NCBI RefSeq assembly: GCF_013055795.1
Contig: NZ_JABETO010000006.1
Location: forward strand, 62,001-126,000
Reading direction: 5' to 3'
Source of the DNA: Streptomyces sp. I05A-00742
Lineage (GTDB): Bacteria > Actinomycetota > Actinomycetes > Streptomycetales > Streptomycetaceae
Length of the DNA: 64,000 nt
The position numbers and the translations under genes are program-made. The notes beneath the pieces were generated by a model. The model did no database searches, was not told the origin of the DNA, and saw only the letters and a program-made list of their open reading frames with translations. The first letter of the stretch is position 1, and the number at the start of each line of letters is the position of its first letter. Below are positions 25,372 through 34,399 of this stretch, one piece after another.

Positions 25372-26643
25372 GTGCCGCGCTCACTTGTCCCCCCTGTCGC
25401 ACCTCCCGACGGCGGCACCCTGCGCACCCTCCTACGCCGCTACCGGCACGCCGGCGAACCCCTCACCTGCGAGCCCCTCACCGAGGGCCTGCTCAACCAC
25501 GGGTACCGGCTCTCCACCAGCCGGGGGCGCTTCTTCCTCAAGCACCACCTCGACGGCGACCGCGCCGCCATCGTCCGGCAGCACGCCGCGACCCTCCGGC
25601 TGGGCGCCCTCGGTCTGCCGGTCGCCCCGCCCGTCGAGGCGGACGACGGCTCGACCGTCGCCGTCCTGGGCGGCCGCTGCTACGCCCTCCACCCGTGGGT
25701 CGAGGGGCGGCACCGGGACGGCGGCGAGCTCACGGCCGCCCAGTCGCGGCGGCTGGGGGCGCTGCTCGGCACCGTGCACGTGAGCCTGGAGACGGTGATG
25801 AAGGAGGTGGCGGGGAGGGGAGAGGTCTTCGAGCCTGTCGGAGTTGTCGGGGCCCGTGGGGCCGTCGGTGCTGTCGGTGGCGCCGGGGCCATCGGTGCTG
25901 TCGGCGCCCTTGGGGGCGCTACGGGCCTCGGGACGCTTTCCATGGGCGGAAGGGGCGTCGGCACAGGCGGAAGGGGCGCCGGGGCCGGAACGGCGCTGCG
26001 AAGCCCCGAGAGCGCCCCTGAAGGGCTTCGGTGCACCCTTACGGGCACCTCGCACGCCCCTGACGCCCTCGACGCGGCGGCCGACCCCGAGGACACCTAC
26101 GCCCTCATCGAGGAGCTCCTGGCCCTGGTGCGCCGCCGCCCCCGCGACTCCTTCGACGAGCTGGCGGAACACCGTCTCGTCGAACGCCGCGACCTGCTGG
26201 AACGGCACGCCCACCGCCGCCCGCCGCCGGCCGCCACCCCGGCCAGGGGCTGGGTGCACGGCGACTTCCACCCGCTCAACCTGCTCTACCGGGACGCCGA
26301 ACCCGCCGCGATCGTCGACTGGGACCGGCTCGGCGTCCGGCCGCGCGCCGAGGAGGCCGTCCGGGCCGCCGTGATCTTCTTCCTGCGCCCCGACGGCACC
26401 CTCGACTTCGCGAAGATACGGCCGTACGCCCGTGCCTACCGCCACACCACGGGCGCGGGCCCGGCCGAACTCGCGGCGGCCGTGCACCGGGTGTGGTGGG
26501 AACGCCTCAACGACTTCTGGATGCTCCGCTGGCGCTACCAGCTCGGGGACCACCGCGCCGACCCCGGTTTCCCGGCGTCGGCGGCGCTGGCGGTGTGGTG
26601 GACGAGGGCGTACGAGGACGTGCGGGACGCGTTCACGGACTGA
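25372..26643 (+). CDS. Aminoglycoside phosphotransferase-family kinase with low-complexity insertion
   Basis: 423 residues, longer than the usual 300-350. Kinase-like N lobe (LLNHGYRLSTSRGRFFLKHH, with the ATP-binding Lys), Brenner motif GWVHGDFHPLNLLY (about 293-306) with catalytic Asp, and metal-binding IVDWDRLG. Between the lobes, residues about 145-235 form an Ala/Gly/Val-rich insert of near-repeats (GAVGAVGGAGAIGAVGALGG). Family members phosphorylate small molecules such as choline, homoserine or aminoglycosides; substrate here unknown. Starts at GTG 25372, 16 bp after the PPOX gene, so probably co-transcribed. Confidence 0.8.
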   Translation: MPRSLVPPVAPPDGGTLRTLLRRYRHAGEPLTCEPLTEGLLNHGYRLSTSRGRFFLKHHLDGDRAAIVRQHAATLRLGALGLPVAPPVEADDGSTVAVLGGRCYALHPWVEGRHRDGGELTAAQSRRLGALLGTVHVSLETVMKEVAGRGEVFEPVGVVGARGAVGAVGGAGAIGAVGALGGATGLGTLSMGGRGVGTGGRGAGAGTALRSPESAPEGLRCTLTGTSHAPDALDAAADPEDTYALIEELLALVRRRPRDSFDELAEHRLVERRDLLERHAHRRPPPAATPARGWVHGDFHPLNLLYRDAEPAAIVDWDRLGVRPRAEEAVRAAVIFFLRPDGTLDFAKIRPYARAYRHTTGAGPAELAAAVHRVWWERLNDFWMLRWRYQLGDHRADPGFPASAALAVWWTRAYEDVRDAFTD

Positions 26644-26679
26644 GGCGGGGCCGGGGCCCCGCCTCATGGCCTCGTGACC

Positions 26680-28362
26680 TCAAGGGGTCGTGCCGGTGGT
26701 GTTGGAGTTCCCGGCGACGCTCCCGTTCGGGTTGTTCGTAGTAGCCGGGTTGTTGGCCGCGTTGTTGTCGCTGCTGGTCCCCGGCGTGCCATTGGTGGCG
26801 GTGTTCGAGTTGTTGCTCGTACCCGGGGTGCCGTTGCTGTTCGTGCCCGTGGACGTGTTGTTGCCCGGCTTGGGATCGTCCGGCGTCTTGTCGTCCGTCG
26901 GATCGGTGGTGGGTTCCTTCGACTTGTCGTCGGTGGGCGGCTTCGTGTAGCGGTCTCGCGTCCCGCCGGTGGAGGTGGAGCTGCTGTCGTCGTCGTCCTC
27001 GTAGACGCCGCCCGTCGAGGTGTTCTTCTCGGGGGAGGAGCTCTTCTCGTTCTGCTTGGGCGAGGAGGACTTCGAGGGGTCGGAGCTCTGGGACGTGCTG
27101 TGGGTCGGCTTCTTGGTGTCGCTGTCCTCCTTGGCGTCACCCTTGCCGTTCATCTTTTGGTAAGCGACCACGCTCACCAGGACCACCGCGATCAGCGCGA
27201 CGATCAGCACCAGCTTGCCGCGGTTGCCCCCGCCGCCCCGCCCGTGCCCGGCCGGCGCGTAGTCGTCGTCCCCGCCGCCGCCCATGCCCTGCGGCAGGAT
27301 CCGCTGCGGCGAGGTGTTGCCGTGCTGCGGGTGCGGCATGGCGGTGGTCTGGCCCAGGCCGGCGCCGCCCATGACCTGGGTGGCCGCGGCGGCGGGCACC
27401 TGGCCGGTGTCCCAGGCGCCGGTGTGGCCGCCGGCCTCGTGGAGCATCTGGAGGCTGTACTGAACCAGCCCGCGCATCTCCTCGGCGCTCTGGAACCGGT
27501 CGTCCGGGTCCTTGGCGAGGGAGCGCATGACGAGCCCGTCGAGCTCCGGCGGAACGGCGTCCAGCACCTGGGACGGCGGGATCGGATTGTCCTGAACGTG
27601 CTGGTAGACGACCGAAAGCGGGGTCTCGCCGGTGAACGGCGGGCGCAGCGCGAGCAGTTCGTACAGCAGACAGCCGGTGGCGTAGAGGTCGGAGCGGGCG
27701 TCGACGGTCTTGCCGAGGGCCTGCTCGGGCGACAGGTACTGCGGGGTGCCCATGACCATGCCGGTCTGGGTCATGGTGGACGCGGCGCCGTGCAGGGCGC
27801 GGGCGATGCCGAAGTCCATCACCTTGACGGCGCCGTTGTTGGTGATGATGACGTTGGCGGGCTTGATGTCGCGGTGCACGATGCCGTGCTGGTGGCTGTA
27901 GGCCAGCGCTTCCAGCACGCCGGAGACGATGATCAGCGCCTGCTCGGGCGGCGGGGCCTCGGCGTTGAGCAACAGGTCCCGGATGGTGCGGCCTTCGACC
28001 AACTCCATGACGATGTACGGCACGGTCTGGCGGCCGACGATGTCCTCGCCGGAGTCGTACACGGCCACGACGGCGTGGTGGTTCAGCCCGGCGACGGACT
28101 GTGCCTCGCGGGTGAAGCGGGCCTTGGAGACCGGGTCCTCGGCCAGGTCGGCGCGGAGCAGCTTGACCGCCACGGTGCGGCCGAGGCGCACGTCCTCGGC
28201 GGCGAAGACCTCGGCCATGCCGCCGCGGCCCAGCCGGTGGGTGAGGCGGTAGCGGCCGTCGCCGACCATGCCGCCGTTACCCCACATTTCCGGCACATCG
28301 GGCATTCCGCCCCCGTTGGCGTCAGGGTCGGACGGACCCTGGGCGCTCTGCGTCTGTGCCAT
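26680..28362 (-). CDS. Membrane Ser/Thr protein kinase with Asn/Ser/Thr-rich extracellular tail
   Basis: 560 residues. Cytoplasmic Hanks-type kinase domain (about 38-300): GRGGMAEVF glycine loop, VAVKLL Lys67, HRDIKPAN Asp165, DFG 183-185, GTPQYLSPEQ activation segment. One transmembrane helix (about 383-401), then about 155 external residues rich in Ser, Thr, Asn, Gly and Pro with no folded sensor domain, suited to glycosylation or wall contact. ATG 28362 fits better than an upstream start. Divergent from a second kinase. Confidence 0.92.
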   Translation of the reverse strand: MAQTQSAQGPSDPDANGGGMPDVPEMWGNGGMVGDGRYRLTHRLGRGGMAEVFAAEDVRLGRTVAVKLLRADLAEDPVSKARFTREAQSVAGLNHHAVVAVYDSGEDIVGRQTVPYIVMELVEGRTIRDLLLNAEAPPPEQALIIVSGVLEALAYSHQHGIVHRDIKPANVIITNNGAVKVMDFGIARALHGAASTMTQTGMVMGTPQYLSPEQALGKTVDARSDLYATGCLLYELLALRPPFTGETPLSVVYQHVQDNPIPPSQVLDAVPPELDGLVMRSLAKDPDDRFQSAEEMRGLVQYSLQMLHEAGGHTGAWDTGQVPAAAATQVMGGAGLGQTTAMPHPQHGNTSPQRILPQGMGGGGDDDYAPAGHGRGGGGNRGKLVLIVALIAVVLVSVVAYQKMNGKGDAKEDSDTKKPTHSTSQSSDPSKSSSPKQNEKSSSPEKNTSTGGVYEDDDDSSSTSTGGTRDRYTKPPTDDKSKEPTTDPTDDKTPDDPKPGNNTSTGTNSNGTPGTSNNSNTATNGTPGTSSDNNAANNPATTNNPNGSVAGNSNTTGTTP

Positions 28363-28733
28363 CAGTCCTCGCCGTCGTGTCTGGCCGCTCGCGGGGGCCA
28401 AGCCTTGGGGCAGTGCTCACGCTGCTGAGCCGTACGCGGAGCAATGCAGTCTTCCGATAAGGCACGCTACAGGTTCCGCGACGCGCGCCGGTCGGGGATG
28501 GACGGGCAATCAAACCCTCAGCGGCCCGGGCAAGGCAAATTCCGTGACGGCTTGTCGCGCATCCGGTCACGGAACGGGCACGCGGCTTGACGTGCCCCTG
28601 GCCTGCGGCACACTTGGCCGGGATACGTGTCCGGTCGGATGGGATTCGGCTGGATCAGACCTATGAGCCGGACTCGGACCGGTGTCGCGTCTCCGACTCG
28701 GCGCCGGGCCGGCGTCGAGGGGGAAGCAAGAGC
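28363..28733. other. Control region between two divergent kinase genes
   Basis: 371 bp without a gene. It holds an inverted repeat TTCCGTGAC (28540-28548) and GTCACGGAA (28566-28574) with a 17-nt spacer near the middle, a candidate shared operator, and moderately AT-rich patches near 28440-28470. No other feature seen. Confidence 0.55.
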
Positions 28734-30440
28734 ATGAGCCAGGACGGCGCACAGGGCCGCTACGCGGGACGGGCCGTCGGCGGCGGCCGCTACCAGCTGC
28801 GCGACCTGCTCGGCGAGGGCGGCATGGCCTCCGTGCACCTCGCGTACGACTCGGTGCTCGACCGGCAGGTCGCCGTCAAGACCCTCCATACGGAGCTGGG
28901 GCGCGAGTCCTCGTTCCGCGAGCGGTTCCGGCGCGAGGCCCAGGCCGTGGCCAAGCTCACGCACACCAACATCGTCTCGGTCTTCGACACGGGCGAGGAC
29001 GCGCTGGACGGCACGACGATGCCGTACATCGTCATGGAGTACATCGAGGGCAAACCGTTGCGTTCCGTCCTCGACGCGGACGTGGCGCAGTACGGCGCGA
29101 TGCCCACCGCCAAGGCGCTCAAGATCACGGCCGATGTACTGGCGGCCCTTGAGGTCAGCCATGAGATGGGTCTGGTCCACCGGGACATCAAGCCGGGCAA
29201 CGTGATGATGACCAAGCGTGATGTGGTCAAGGTCATGGACTTCGGCATCGCCCGCGCCATGCAGTCCGGGGTCACCTCGATGACGCAGACGGGCATGGTC
29301 GTCGGCACCCCGCAGTACCTGTCGCCCGAGCAGGCGCTGGGGCGCGGGGTGGACGCGCGCTCCGACCTGTATTCGGTCGGCATCATGCTCTTCGAGCTGC
29401 TGACCGGCCGCCTGCCCTTCGACGCGGACTCGCCGCTGGCGATCGCCTACGCGCACGTCCAGGAGGAGCCGGTCGCGCCCTCCACGATCAACCGCTCGAT
29501 CCCGCCCGCGGTGGACGCGCTGGTGGCCCGGGCGCTGAAGAAGAACCCGAACGAGCGCTTCCCGAGCGCCGCGGCCATGCGGGACGAGTGCGCGCGGGTG
29601 GCCGGGACGGCGCACACCGCGGGCTCCCCGGTGATCGCCGGCAACGCGCCCGCCCCCGGCAGCGGCGCGGGGGTCTCCTCCGCGGTCTTCCCGCCGGTGG
29701 ACCAGCAGGCGGTGCCGGGCCCCGGCCTCCAGTCGGTCCAGACCCCCTACCAGCCGGCCCAGCACGGGCAGCCCAACCCTTACGGGGCGTACAACTCCGG
29801 ATACCCGACCCCGGCGCCGACCCCGGCCCCCGCTCCCGCGTACCGGACGCCCCCGCCGTACCACGCTCCTCCGGCGCCCTCCCCCGCGCCGGTGCCCGCG
29901 TCGGGCGGCAGGAGCAACAAGCCGGTCATCATCGGCTCGGCGATCGTCGCGGCCCTCGCGGTCATCGCCGTGGTCACCGTCGTCTCCCTCAAGGGCGACG
30001 GGGACGACGAACAGACCCGGGCCGACCAGCCGACTGTGCAGACCAGCCGGTCCGCGGCTCCGGTGGGCGGGTCCTCCGCCGGGTCGGCAGGGGGGAACAA
30101 CGGCGCCTCCACCGGCGGTAACGGCGGCACCGGGGGCACCCGGAACCAGCACAGGGACGGCGAGAAGTCCAAGGTGATCGACCCCGCGCGGTGCACGGAC
30201 GCGCGAGCCAGCTACTTGGACAAGACCAAGACGAGCATGCCCGAGGTCCAGTACGTCCACATCGACTCGGTGAAGGCGTGCTTCCAGGCCGCCCACTGGA
30301 AGTACCGCGAGGACAAGCAGGACGAGAACATCTGGGGGAAGGGCATCGTCCTGATGCAGAACCCTCAGAAGGGTGATCCGTTCGACCCGAAGACCACGAC
30401 GATCGTCGTCACGGTCTCGACGGGCGACCCCGCGTCCTGA
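28734..30440 (+). CDS. Membrane Ser/Thr protein kinase with PASTA-like C-terminal domain
   Basis: 568 residues. Kinase domain about 20-285 with GEGGMASVH loop, VAVKTL Lys49, HRDIKPGN Asp151, DFG 169-171 and GTPQYLSPEQ. Juxtamembrane region is Pro/Tyr/Gln-rich; transmembrane helix about 398-419; external Gly/Ser linker and a roughly 75-residue C-terminal domain (KSKVIDPARC to VVTVSTG) containing two cysteines and a PASTA-like beta ending. ATG 28734 has GAGGGGGAAG upstream. Very similar kinase domain to the divergent gene, suggesting an old duplication. Confidence 0.92.
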   Translation: MSQDGAQGRYAGRAVGGGRYQLRDLLGEGGMASVHLAYDSVLDRQVAVKTLHTELGRESSFRERFRREAQAVAKLTHTNIVSVFDTGEDALDGTTMPYIVMEYIEGKPLRSVLDADVAQYGAMPTAKALKITADVLAALEVSHEMGLVHRDIKPGNVMMTKRDVVKVMDFGIARAMQSGVTSMTQTGMVVGTPQYLSPEQALGRGVDARSDLYSVGIMLFELLTGRLPFDADSPLAIAYAHVQEEPVAPSTINRSIPPAVDALVARALKKNPNERFPSAAAMRDECARVAGTAHTAGSPVIAGNAPAPGSGAGVSSAVFPPVDQQAVPGPGLQSVQTPYQPAQHGQPNPYGAYNSGYPTPAPTPAPAPAYRTPPPYHAPPAPSPAPVPASGGRSNKPVIIGSAIVAALAVIAVVTVVSLKGDGDDEQTRADQPTVQTSRSAAPVGGSSAGSAGGNNGASTGGNGGTGGTRNQHRDGEKSKVIDPARCTDARASYLDKTKTSMPEVQYVHIDSVKACFQAAHWKYREDKQDENIWGKGIVLMQNPQKGDPFDPKTTTIVVTVSTGDPAS

Positions 30441-30529
30441 CGTGTCCGACGCGTCCTGACCCTGCCGTCCTGACCCTGCCGTCCTGCCCTGCAGCCCTGC
30501 CCCTGCCGCCCTGACGCCGAGGCGTGCGA

Positions 30530-30559
30530 AGGGCCGGTCGCCGTACGGCAACCGGCCCT
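30530..30559. terminator. Bidirectional terminator hairpin
   Basis: AGGGCCGGT (30530-30538) and ACCGGCCCT (30551-30559), extended by the internal CCGTACGG palindrome. It lies between the convergent kinase (+) and Bpa (-) genes. The 70 bp before it are a degenerate CCTGACCCTGCCGT tandem repeat. Confidence 0.82.
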
Positions 30560-30599
30560 GGTGGCGGGGCAGCTGACGTCCCGTCAGGAACTTCCGGGT

Positions 30600-31157
30600 C
30601 TACAGGTACGGGCCCGAGCGCGCCCCCTGCGGGCGTCCGTCCTCACCCTCGTCGTCGGTCACACCGGCCGGGAGGGCGCGGCGCATCTGCTCCAGCTGGG
30701 CGCGGGCCGCCATCTGCTGGGCGAACAGGGCCGTCTGGATGCCGTGGAACAGCCCCTCAAGCCAGCCGACCAGCTGCGCCTGCGCGATGCGCAGCTCGGC
30801 CTCGGTGGGGATGGTGTCGTCGGTGAACGGGAGCGACAGGCGCTCCAGTTCCTCCACGAGCTCGGGGGCGAGCCCGTCCTCCAGCTCCTTGACGGAGCTG
30901 TGGTGGATCTCCTTGAGCCGCACCCGGCTCGCCTCGTCCAGAGGCGCGGCGCGTACTTCCTCCAGCAGCTGCTTGATCATGCTTCCGATGCGCATGACCT
31001 TCGCGGGCTGTTCGACCTGCTCCGTCACGGGGACCTCGCGCGACTCGTCGTCACCTGCCCCACCGCCGGGGCTGGTGCTGCCGAGAGCCATGCCATCCGG
31101 GCCTACGACCAGGATGTGCGGGCTCTCCTGCGACCGTTCGTTCCTCGGCATATCCAT
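30600..31157 (-). CDS. bpa: Bacterial proteasome activator (Bpa/PafE family)
   Basis: About 185 residues matching the DUF2587 proteasome activator. Disordered N-terminus, then a four-helix core (VMRIGSMIKQLLEEVR, EIHHSSVKELEDGLAPELVEEL, AELRIAQAQLVGWLEGLFHG). It ends in GPYL, matching the C-terminal gate-opening motif (GQYL in the mycobacterial protein, from memory) that docks on the 20S proteasome to allow ATP-independent degradation. Start ATG 31157 or 31151. Confidence 0.9.
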   Translation of the reverse strand: MDMPRNERSQESPHILVVGPDGMALGSTSPGGGAGDDESREVPVTEQVEQPAKVMRIGSMIKQLLEEVRAAPLDEASRVRLKEIHHSSVKELEDGLAPELVEELERLSLPFTDDTIPTEAELRIAQAQLVGWLEGLFHGIQTALFAQQMAARAQLEQMRRALPAGVTDDEGEDGRPQGARSGPYL

Positions 31158-31323
31158 GCCGCCATTCTCTCGCACAGATGATTTCCCCCTGGTGATGCCC
31201 CCGTACACGCCTGATCCACCGGGGTGCGCCGGCGTGACTTCACCGGGCCGGCGGCCGGGGGCGCGCCCCGGCCGCCGGTGCTCGTCGCCGGTGCTCGTCA
31301 CCGGCGGGCACCGCCGGCGGGCG

Positions 31324-32037
31324 TCACCGGCGCCGCAGGCGCAGGGCCAGGAAGCCCAGACCGAGCCCGGTGAGGGTCATCCCCGTGCCGAGCGGCAGGA
31401 CCCGCATCATGGGCTCCTGGGGCTGGGCGGACCGCCCGTTCCGGCCGTCCGCCCGGGCCGGGGCCTGCTTCGGGGGTTCCTCGGGGACGAGCTGGGCCGG
31501 CGTCCAGGCGGGTTCCGGTTCGGAGCTGTCGTCGGGGGCCGGGGCCGGGGACCCGTACGGGTCGGTCACGGGGACGTCGGCGTCGGCGTCGGCTCCTGCG
31601 TCGGCTCCGGCCTCCTCCGCCCCGGAAGGGTTCTCCGGGTTCTCCGGGGGCTCGGGGGCGCGTCCGGGGTGTGTGCGCCCCTGACCCGCCACGGTTCCCG
31701 CGAGGCGCCCGGCGTCGGTGGCGGGCGCGCTCGCGGGAGGCTTGGCAGGACCGGGCGGCGAGGGCTGCGCGCCCGGCCCGGACTGCGCGGACGGCCCGGG
31801 CGACGAGGTCGGTCCGGCCTCGGCCCGCGCCACGCCCGGTGCGCAGGCGAGGACGACCGTCAGGGCCAGGGCGACCAGCCCTGTCGGCACGGCCGGCCCG
31901 GTCCGCGCGGGTCGTCCGGGCCGTGCGGCCCATGCGGGTCGTCCGGGCGGGGCGGGTTCTCCGGTCCGTCCGGCCCGTGCGGGCCGTGAGGACGGACCGG
32001 CCGGTGTCGGCGCCGCCGGGCGGGCTCGGGCGATCAC
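31324..32037 (-). CDS. Secreted Pro-rich protein with sorting-signal-like C-terminus
   Basis: About 237 residues. Arg/Pro-rich N-terminus followed by a signal peptide (VALALTVVLACAPGVARAEA), a long disordered Pro/Ala/Glu-rich middle, and a C-terminus of LPLGTG, a hydrophobic stretch (MTLTGLGLGFLAL) and RLRRR. That tripartite end resembles an LPxTG-type cell-wall sorting signal with one extra residue, or a simple membrane anchor. GTG 32037 has GAGG 8-11 nt upstream; GTG 32046 is the alternative. No enzyme domain seen. Confidence 0.65.
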   Translation of the reverse strand: MIARARPAAPTPAGPSSRPARAGRTGEPAPPGRPAWAARPGRPARTGPAVPTGLVALALTVVLACAPGVARAEAGPTSSPGPSAQSGPGAQPSPPGPAKPPASAPATDAGRLAGTVAGQGRTHPGRAPEPPENPENPSGAEEAGADAGADADADVPVTDPYGSPAPAPDDSSEPEPAWTPAQLVPEEPPKQAPARADGRNGRSAQPQEPMMRVLPLGTGMTLTGLGLGFLALRLRRR

Positions 32038-32123
32038 AGCGAACACCCCTCAACCGTCACACGGGCACCACACCGGGGCACGCCGGACGGCCGTACGGGT
32101 GACGGCGAAGCAAAGCTCCCGGA

Positions 32124-33104
32124 TCAGGCTGTGGTCAGCAGCACCTTGCCCACGTGGGAGCTGCCCTCCACGACCCGGTGCGCCTCGGCGGCGTCGCGCA
32201 GCGGCATCGTCCGGTCCACCACGGGCCGGACCCGGCCGCCCGAGACGAGGGGCCAGACGTGTTCGCGCACCGCCGCCGTGATCGTCGCCTTCTCGGCCAG
32301 CGGACGTGCGCGCAGCGTGGTCCCCATGACGGCCGCGCGCTTGGTGAGCAGCTTGCCGAGGTCGAGTTCGGCCTTACGGCCGCCCTGGAGGCCGATGATC
32401 GCGAGACGGCCGTTGACGGCCAGGGCGTTCACGTTCCGTTCGAGATACTTGGCGCCCATGATGTCGAGGATGACGTCGGCTCCCGCACCGCCGGTCACCT
32501 TGCGGAGCTCCTCGACGAAGTCCTGTTCGCGGTAGTCGATGAGGATGTCCGCACCGAGTTCGCGGCAGCGCTCCAGCTTGTCCCGGCTCCCCGCCGTCAC
32601 CGCGACGCGCGCGCCGACCGCCTTGGCCAGCTGGACGGCCATGGTGCCGATGCCGCTGCCGCCGCCGTGCACGAGCAGCGTCTCGCCGGGCCGCAGGTGC
32701 GCGAGCATGAACACGTTCGACCAGACCGTGGCGGTGACCTCGGGCAGGGCGGCGGCGGTGACGACGTCCAGGCCGTCGGGCACGGGCAGCACCTGGCCGA
32801 CGGGCACGGCCACCTTCTCCGCGTACCCCCCGCCGGACAGCAGGGCGCAGACCTCGTCACCGACCGCCCAGCCGCTCACGCCGGGCCCGAGGGCCGCGAT
32901 CCGGCCGGAGCACTCCAGCCCGGGGTACGGGGAGGCGCCGGGCGGCGGGTCGTAGAGGCCCTGCCGCTGCATCAGGTCCGCGCGGTTGACGGCGGTCGCG
33001 ACGACCTCGACCAGCACCTCTCCGTCGCCGGGCACGGGGTCGGGTACCTCGGTCCAGACGAGTGCGTCGGGTCCGCCGGGAGTGGGAACGGTGATCGCAT
33101 ACAT
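32124..33104 (-). CDS. NAD(P)H:quinone oxidoreductase, zinc-free MDR family
   Basis: 326-residue medium-chain reductase of the PIG3-like quinone oxidoreductase branch, reducing quinones or similar electrophiles with NADPH. GroES-like domain with NRADLMQRQGLYDPPPGAS, GLECSGRIAALGPGV, and Rossmann fold VHGGGSGIGTMAVQLAK followed by TAGSRDKLERCRELGAD. The zinc-binding residues of alcohol dehydrogenases are missing, as expected. Starts at ATG 33104, the conserved MYAITV beginning. Confidence 0.92.
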   Translation of the reverse strand: MYAITVPTPGGPDALVWTEVPDPVPGDGEVLVEVVATAVNRADLMQRQGLYDPPPGASPYPGLECSGRIAALGPGVSGWAVGDEVCALLSGGGYAEKVAVPVGQVLPVPDGLDVVTAAALPEVTATVWSNVFMLAHLRPGETLLVHGGGSGIGTMAVQLAKAVGARVAVTAGSRDKLERCRELGADILIDYREQDFVEELRKVTGGAGADVILDIMGAKYLERNVNALAVNGRLAIIGLQGGRKAELDLGKLLTKRAAVMGTTLRARPLAEKATITAAVREHVWPLVSGGRVRPVVDRTMPLRDAAEAHRVVEGSSHVGKVLLTTA

Positions 33105-33238
33105 GGCGCGAGGCTACTCCCCGGCCCCCTACGGGCCCCCTCCTACGGGCTGCCCCGGCCACCGTCCGAGCGCCCGTCCGACGCCCCGGCGACCGCGCCT
33201 GCGTCACCCCCCGAGGTCACATCAGGGATCATGGACCG

Positions 33239-34393
33239 GTGCCGAAATCACCACCTTCCGCCCCCCGGAACCGGATGACCGCCGGCGACGACCCGACCGA
33301 CCACCACCGGGGCGGCAAGCTGCTCCTCCAGTCGCTCTGGCGCCGCACCCGTGCGGAGGCCGAGGACGCGGAGGCCGGGCGGTCGATCGTCATGCCGGTC
33401 CAGCGGGTCACCGCACCGCTCCAGCAGGTCCTGCGGCGGCTGGTGATGGCGCTGCTGGTGCTGGTGGTGACGACGCTCGTGGTGTGGCTGGACGGCGACG
33501 GCTACCACGACAACGCCGACGACTCCGTCGGCTTCGTCGACGCCGCGTACTACGCGACCGTCACCCTCTCCACCACCGGCTACGGCGACATCACGCCGGT
33601 GAGCGACGCGGCACGGCTGACGAACATCTTCGTCGTCACCCCGCTGCGCGTGCTCTTCCTGATCATTCTGGTCGGCACGACGCTGGAAGTGCTGACCGAG
33701 CGGACGCGCCATCAAGTCCGCATACACCGTTGGAGATCACGGATGCGGGACCACACCGTCGTCATCGGCTACGGCACCAAGGGCAGGCACACGATCGAGA
33801 CCCTCGTCGGCCAGGGCCGCCCCAAGGAAAAGATCGTCGTCGTCGATCCACAGAAGAAGGCGGTGGACGCCGCCGCCTGCGACGGCCTCGTGGGCGTGGT
33901 CGGCGACGGAACCCGCTCGGACACCCTCCTCCGCGCCGAGCTCCAGAACGCCTCCCAGGTCGTGATCACCACCGAGCGCGACGACACCGCCGCGCTCGTC
34001 ACTCTGACGGCCCGTCAGCTCAACAAGCACGCCACGATCGTCGTCGCGGTCCGCGAGGACGAGAACGTCCCGCTCCTACGGCAGAGCGGCGCCAACACGG
34101 TCGTCACCAGCTCCAGTTCGGCCGGTCGCATGCTCGGCATGTCGATGGTGAGCCCCTACGTCGGCACCGTCCTTGAGGACCTGCTCACCTACGGCACCGG
34201 CCTGGACGTGGTCGAACGCCCGGTCACCCGCGCGGAGGCGGGCCACTCCCCCCGCGAGTGCGCCGACCTCGTCGTCGCCGTCGTCCGCGGCCACCGCCTC
34301 CTGAACTTCACGGACCCCGAGGCGACGCCCCTCCAGCTCACCGACCGCGTCATCACCATCCGCCAGGCGCCCGGCGAGGGCGCGCGCGAGTAG
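33239..34393 (+). CDS. Potassium channel with TrkA-N (RCK) domain
   Basis: 384 residues. Two transmembrane helices (about 66-85 and 130-150) frame a pore loop with the selectivity filter TLSTTGYGDITPVSD, identifying a K+ channel subunit. The cytoplasmic RCK domain begins VVIGYGTKGRHTIETL (nucleotide-binding Rossmann motif) with acidic strand end VVVDPQKK. A second C-terminal regulatory part follows. GTG 33239 is the only plausible start in frame with the gene; ribosome site weak. Divergent from the quinone reductase. Confidence 0.9.
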   Translation: MPKSPPSAPRNRMTAGDDPTDHHRGGKLLLQSLWRRTRAEAEDAEAGRSIVMPVQRVTAPLQQVLRRLVMALLVLVVTTLVVWLDGDGYHDNADDSVGFVDAAYYATVTLSTTGYGDITPVSDAARLTNIFVVTPLRVLFLIILVGTTLEVLTERTRHQVRIHRWRSRMRDHTVVIGYGTKGRHTIETLVGQGRPKEKIVVVDPQKKAVDAAACDGLVGVVGDGTRSDTLLRAELQNASQVVITTERDDTAALVTLTARQLNKHATIVVAVREDENVPLLRQSGANTVVTSSSSAGRMLGMSMVSPYVGTVLEDLLTYGTGLDVVERPVTRAEAGHSPRECADLVVAVVRGHRLLNFTDPEATPLQLTDRVITIRQAPGEGARE

Positions 34394-34399
34394 GGCGAT

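Noticed and set aside
26674..28428. 584-residue plus-strand open frame opposite the first kinase
   Set aside because: No domain or ribosome site; the kinase on the other strand has all catalytic motifs.
28518..30551. 677-residue minus-strand open frame opposite the second kinase
   Set aside because: Antisense shadow with Arg/Gly/Val/His bias and no recognisable fold.
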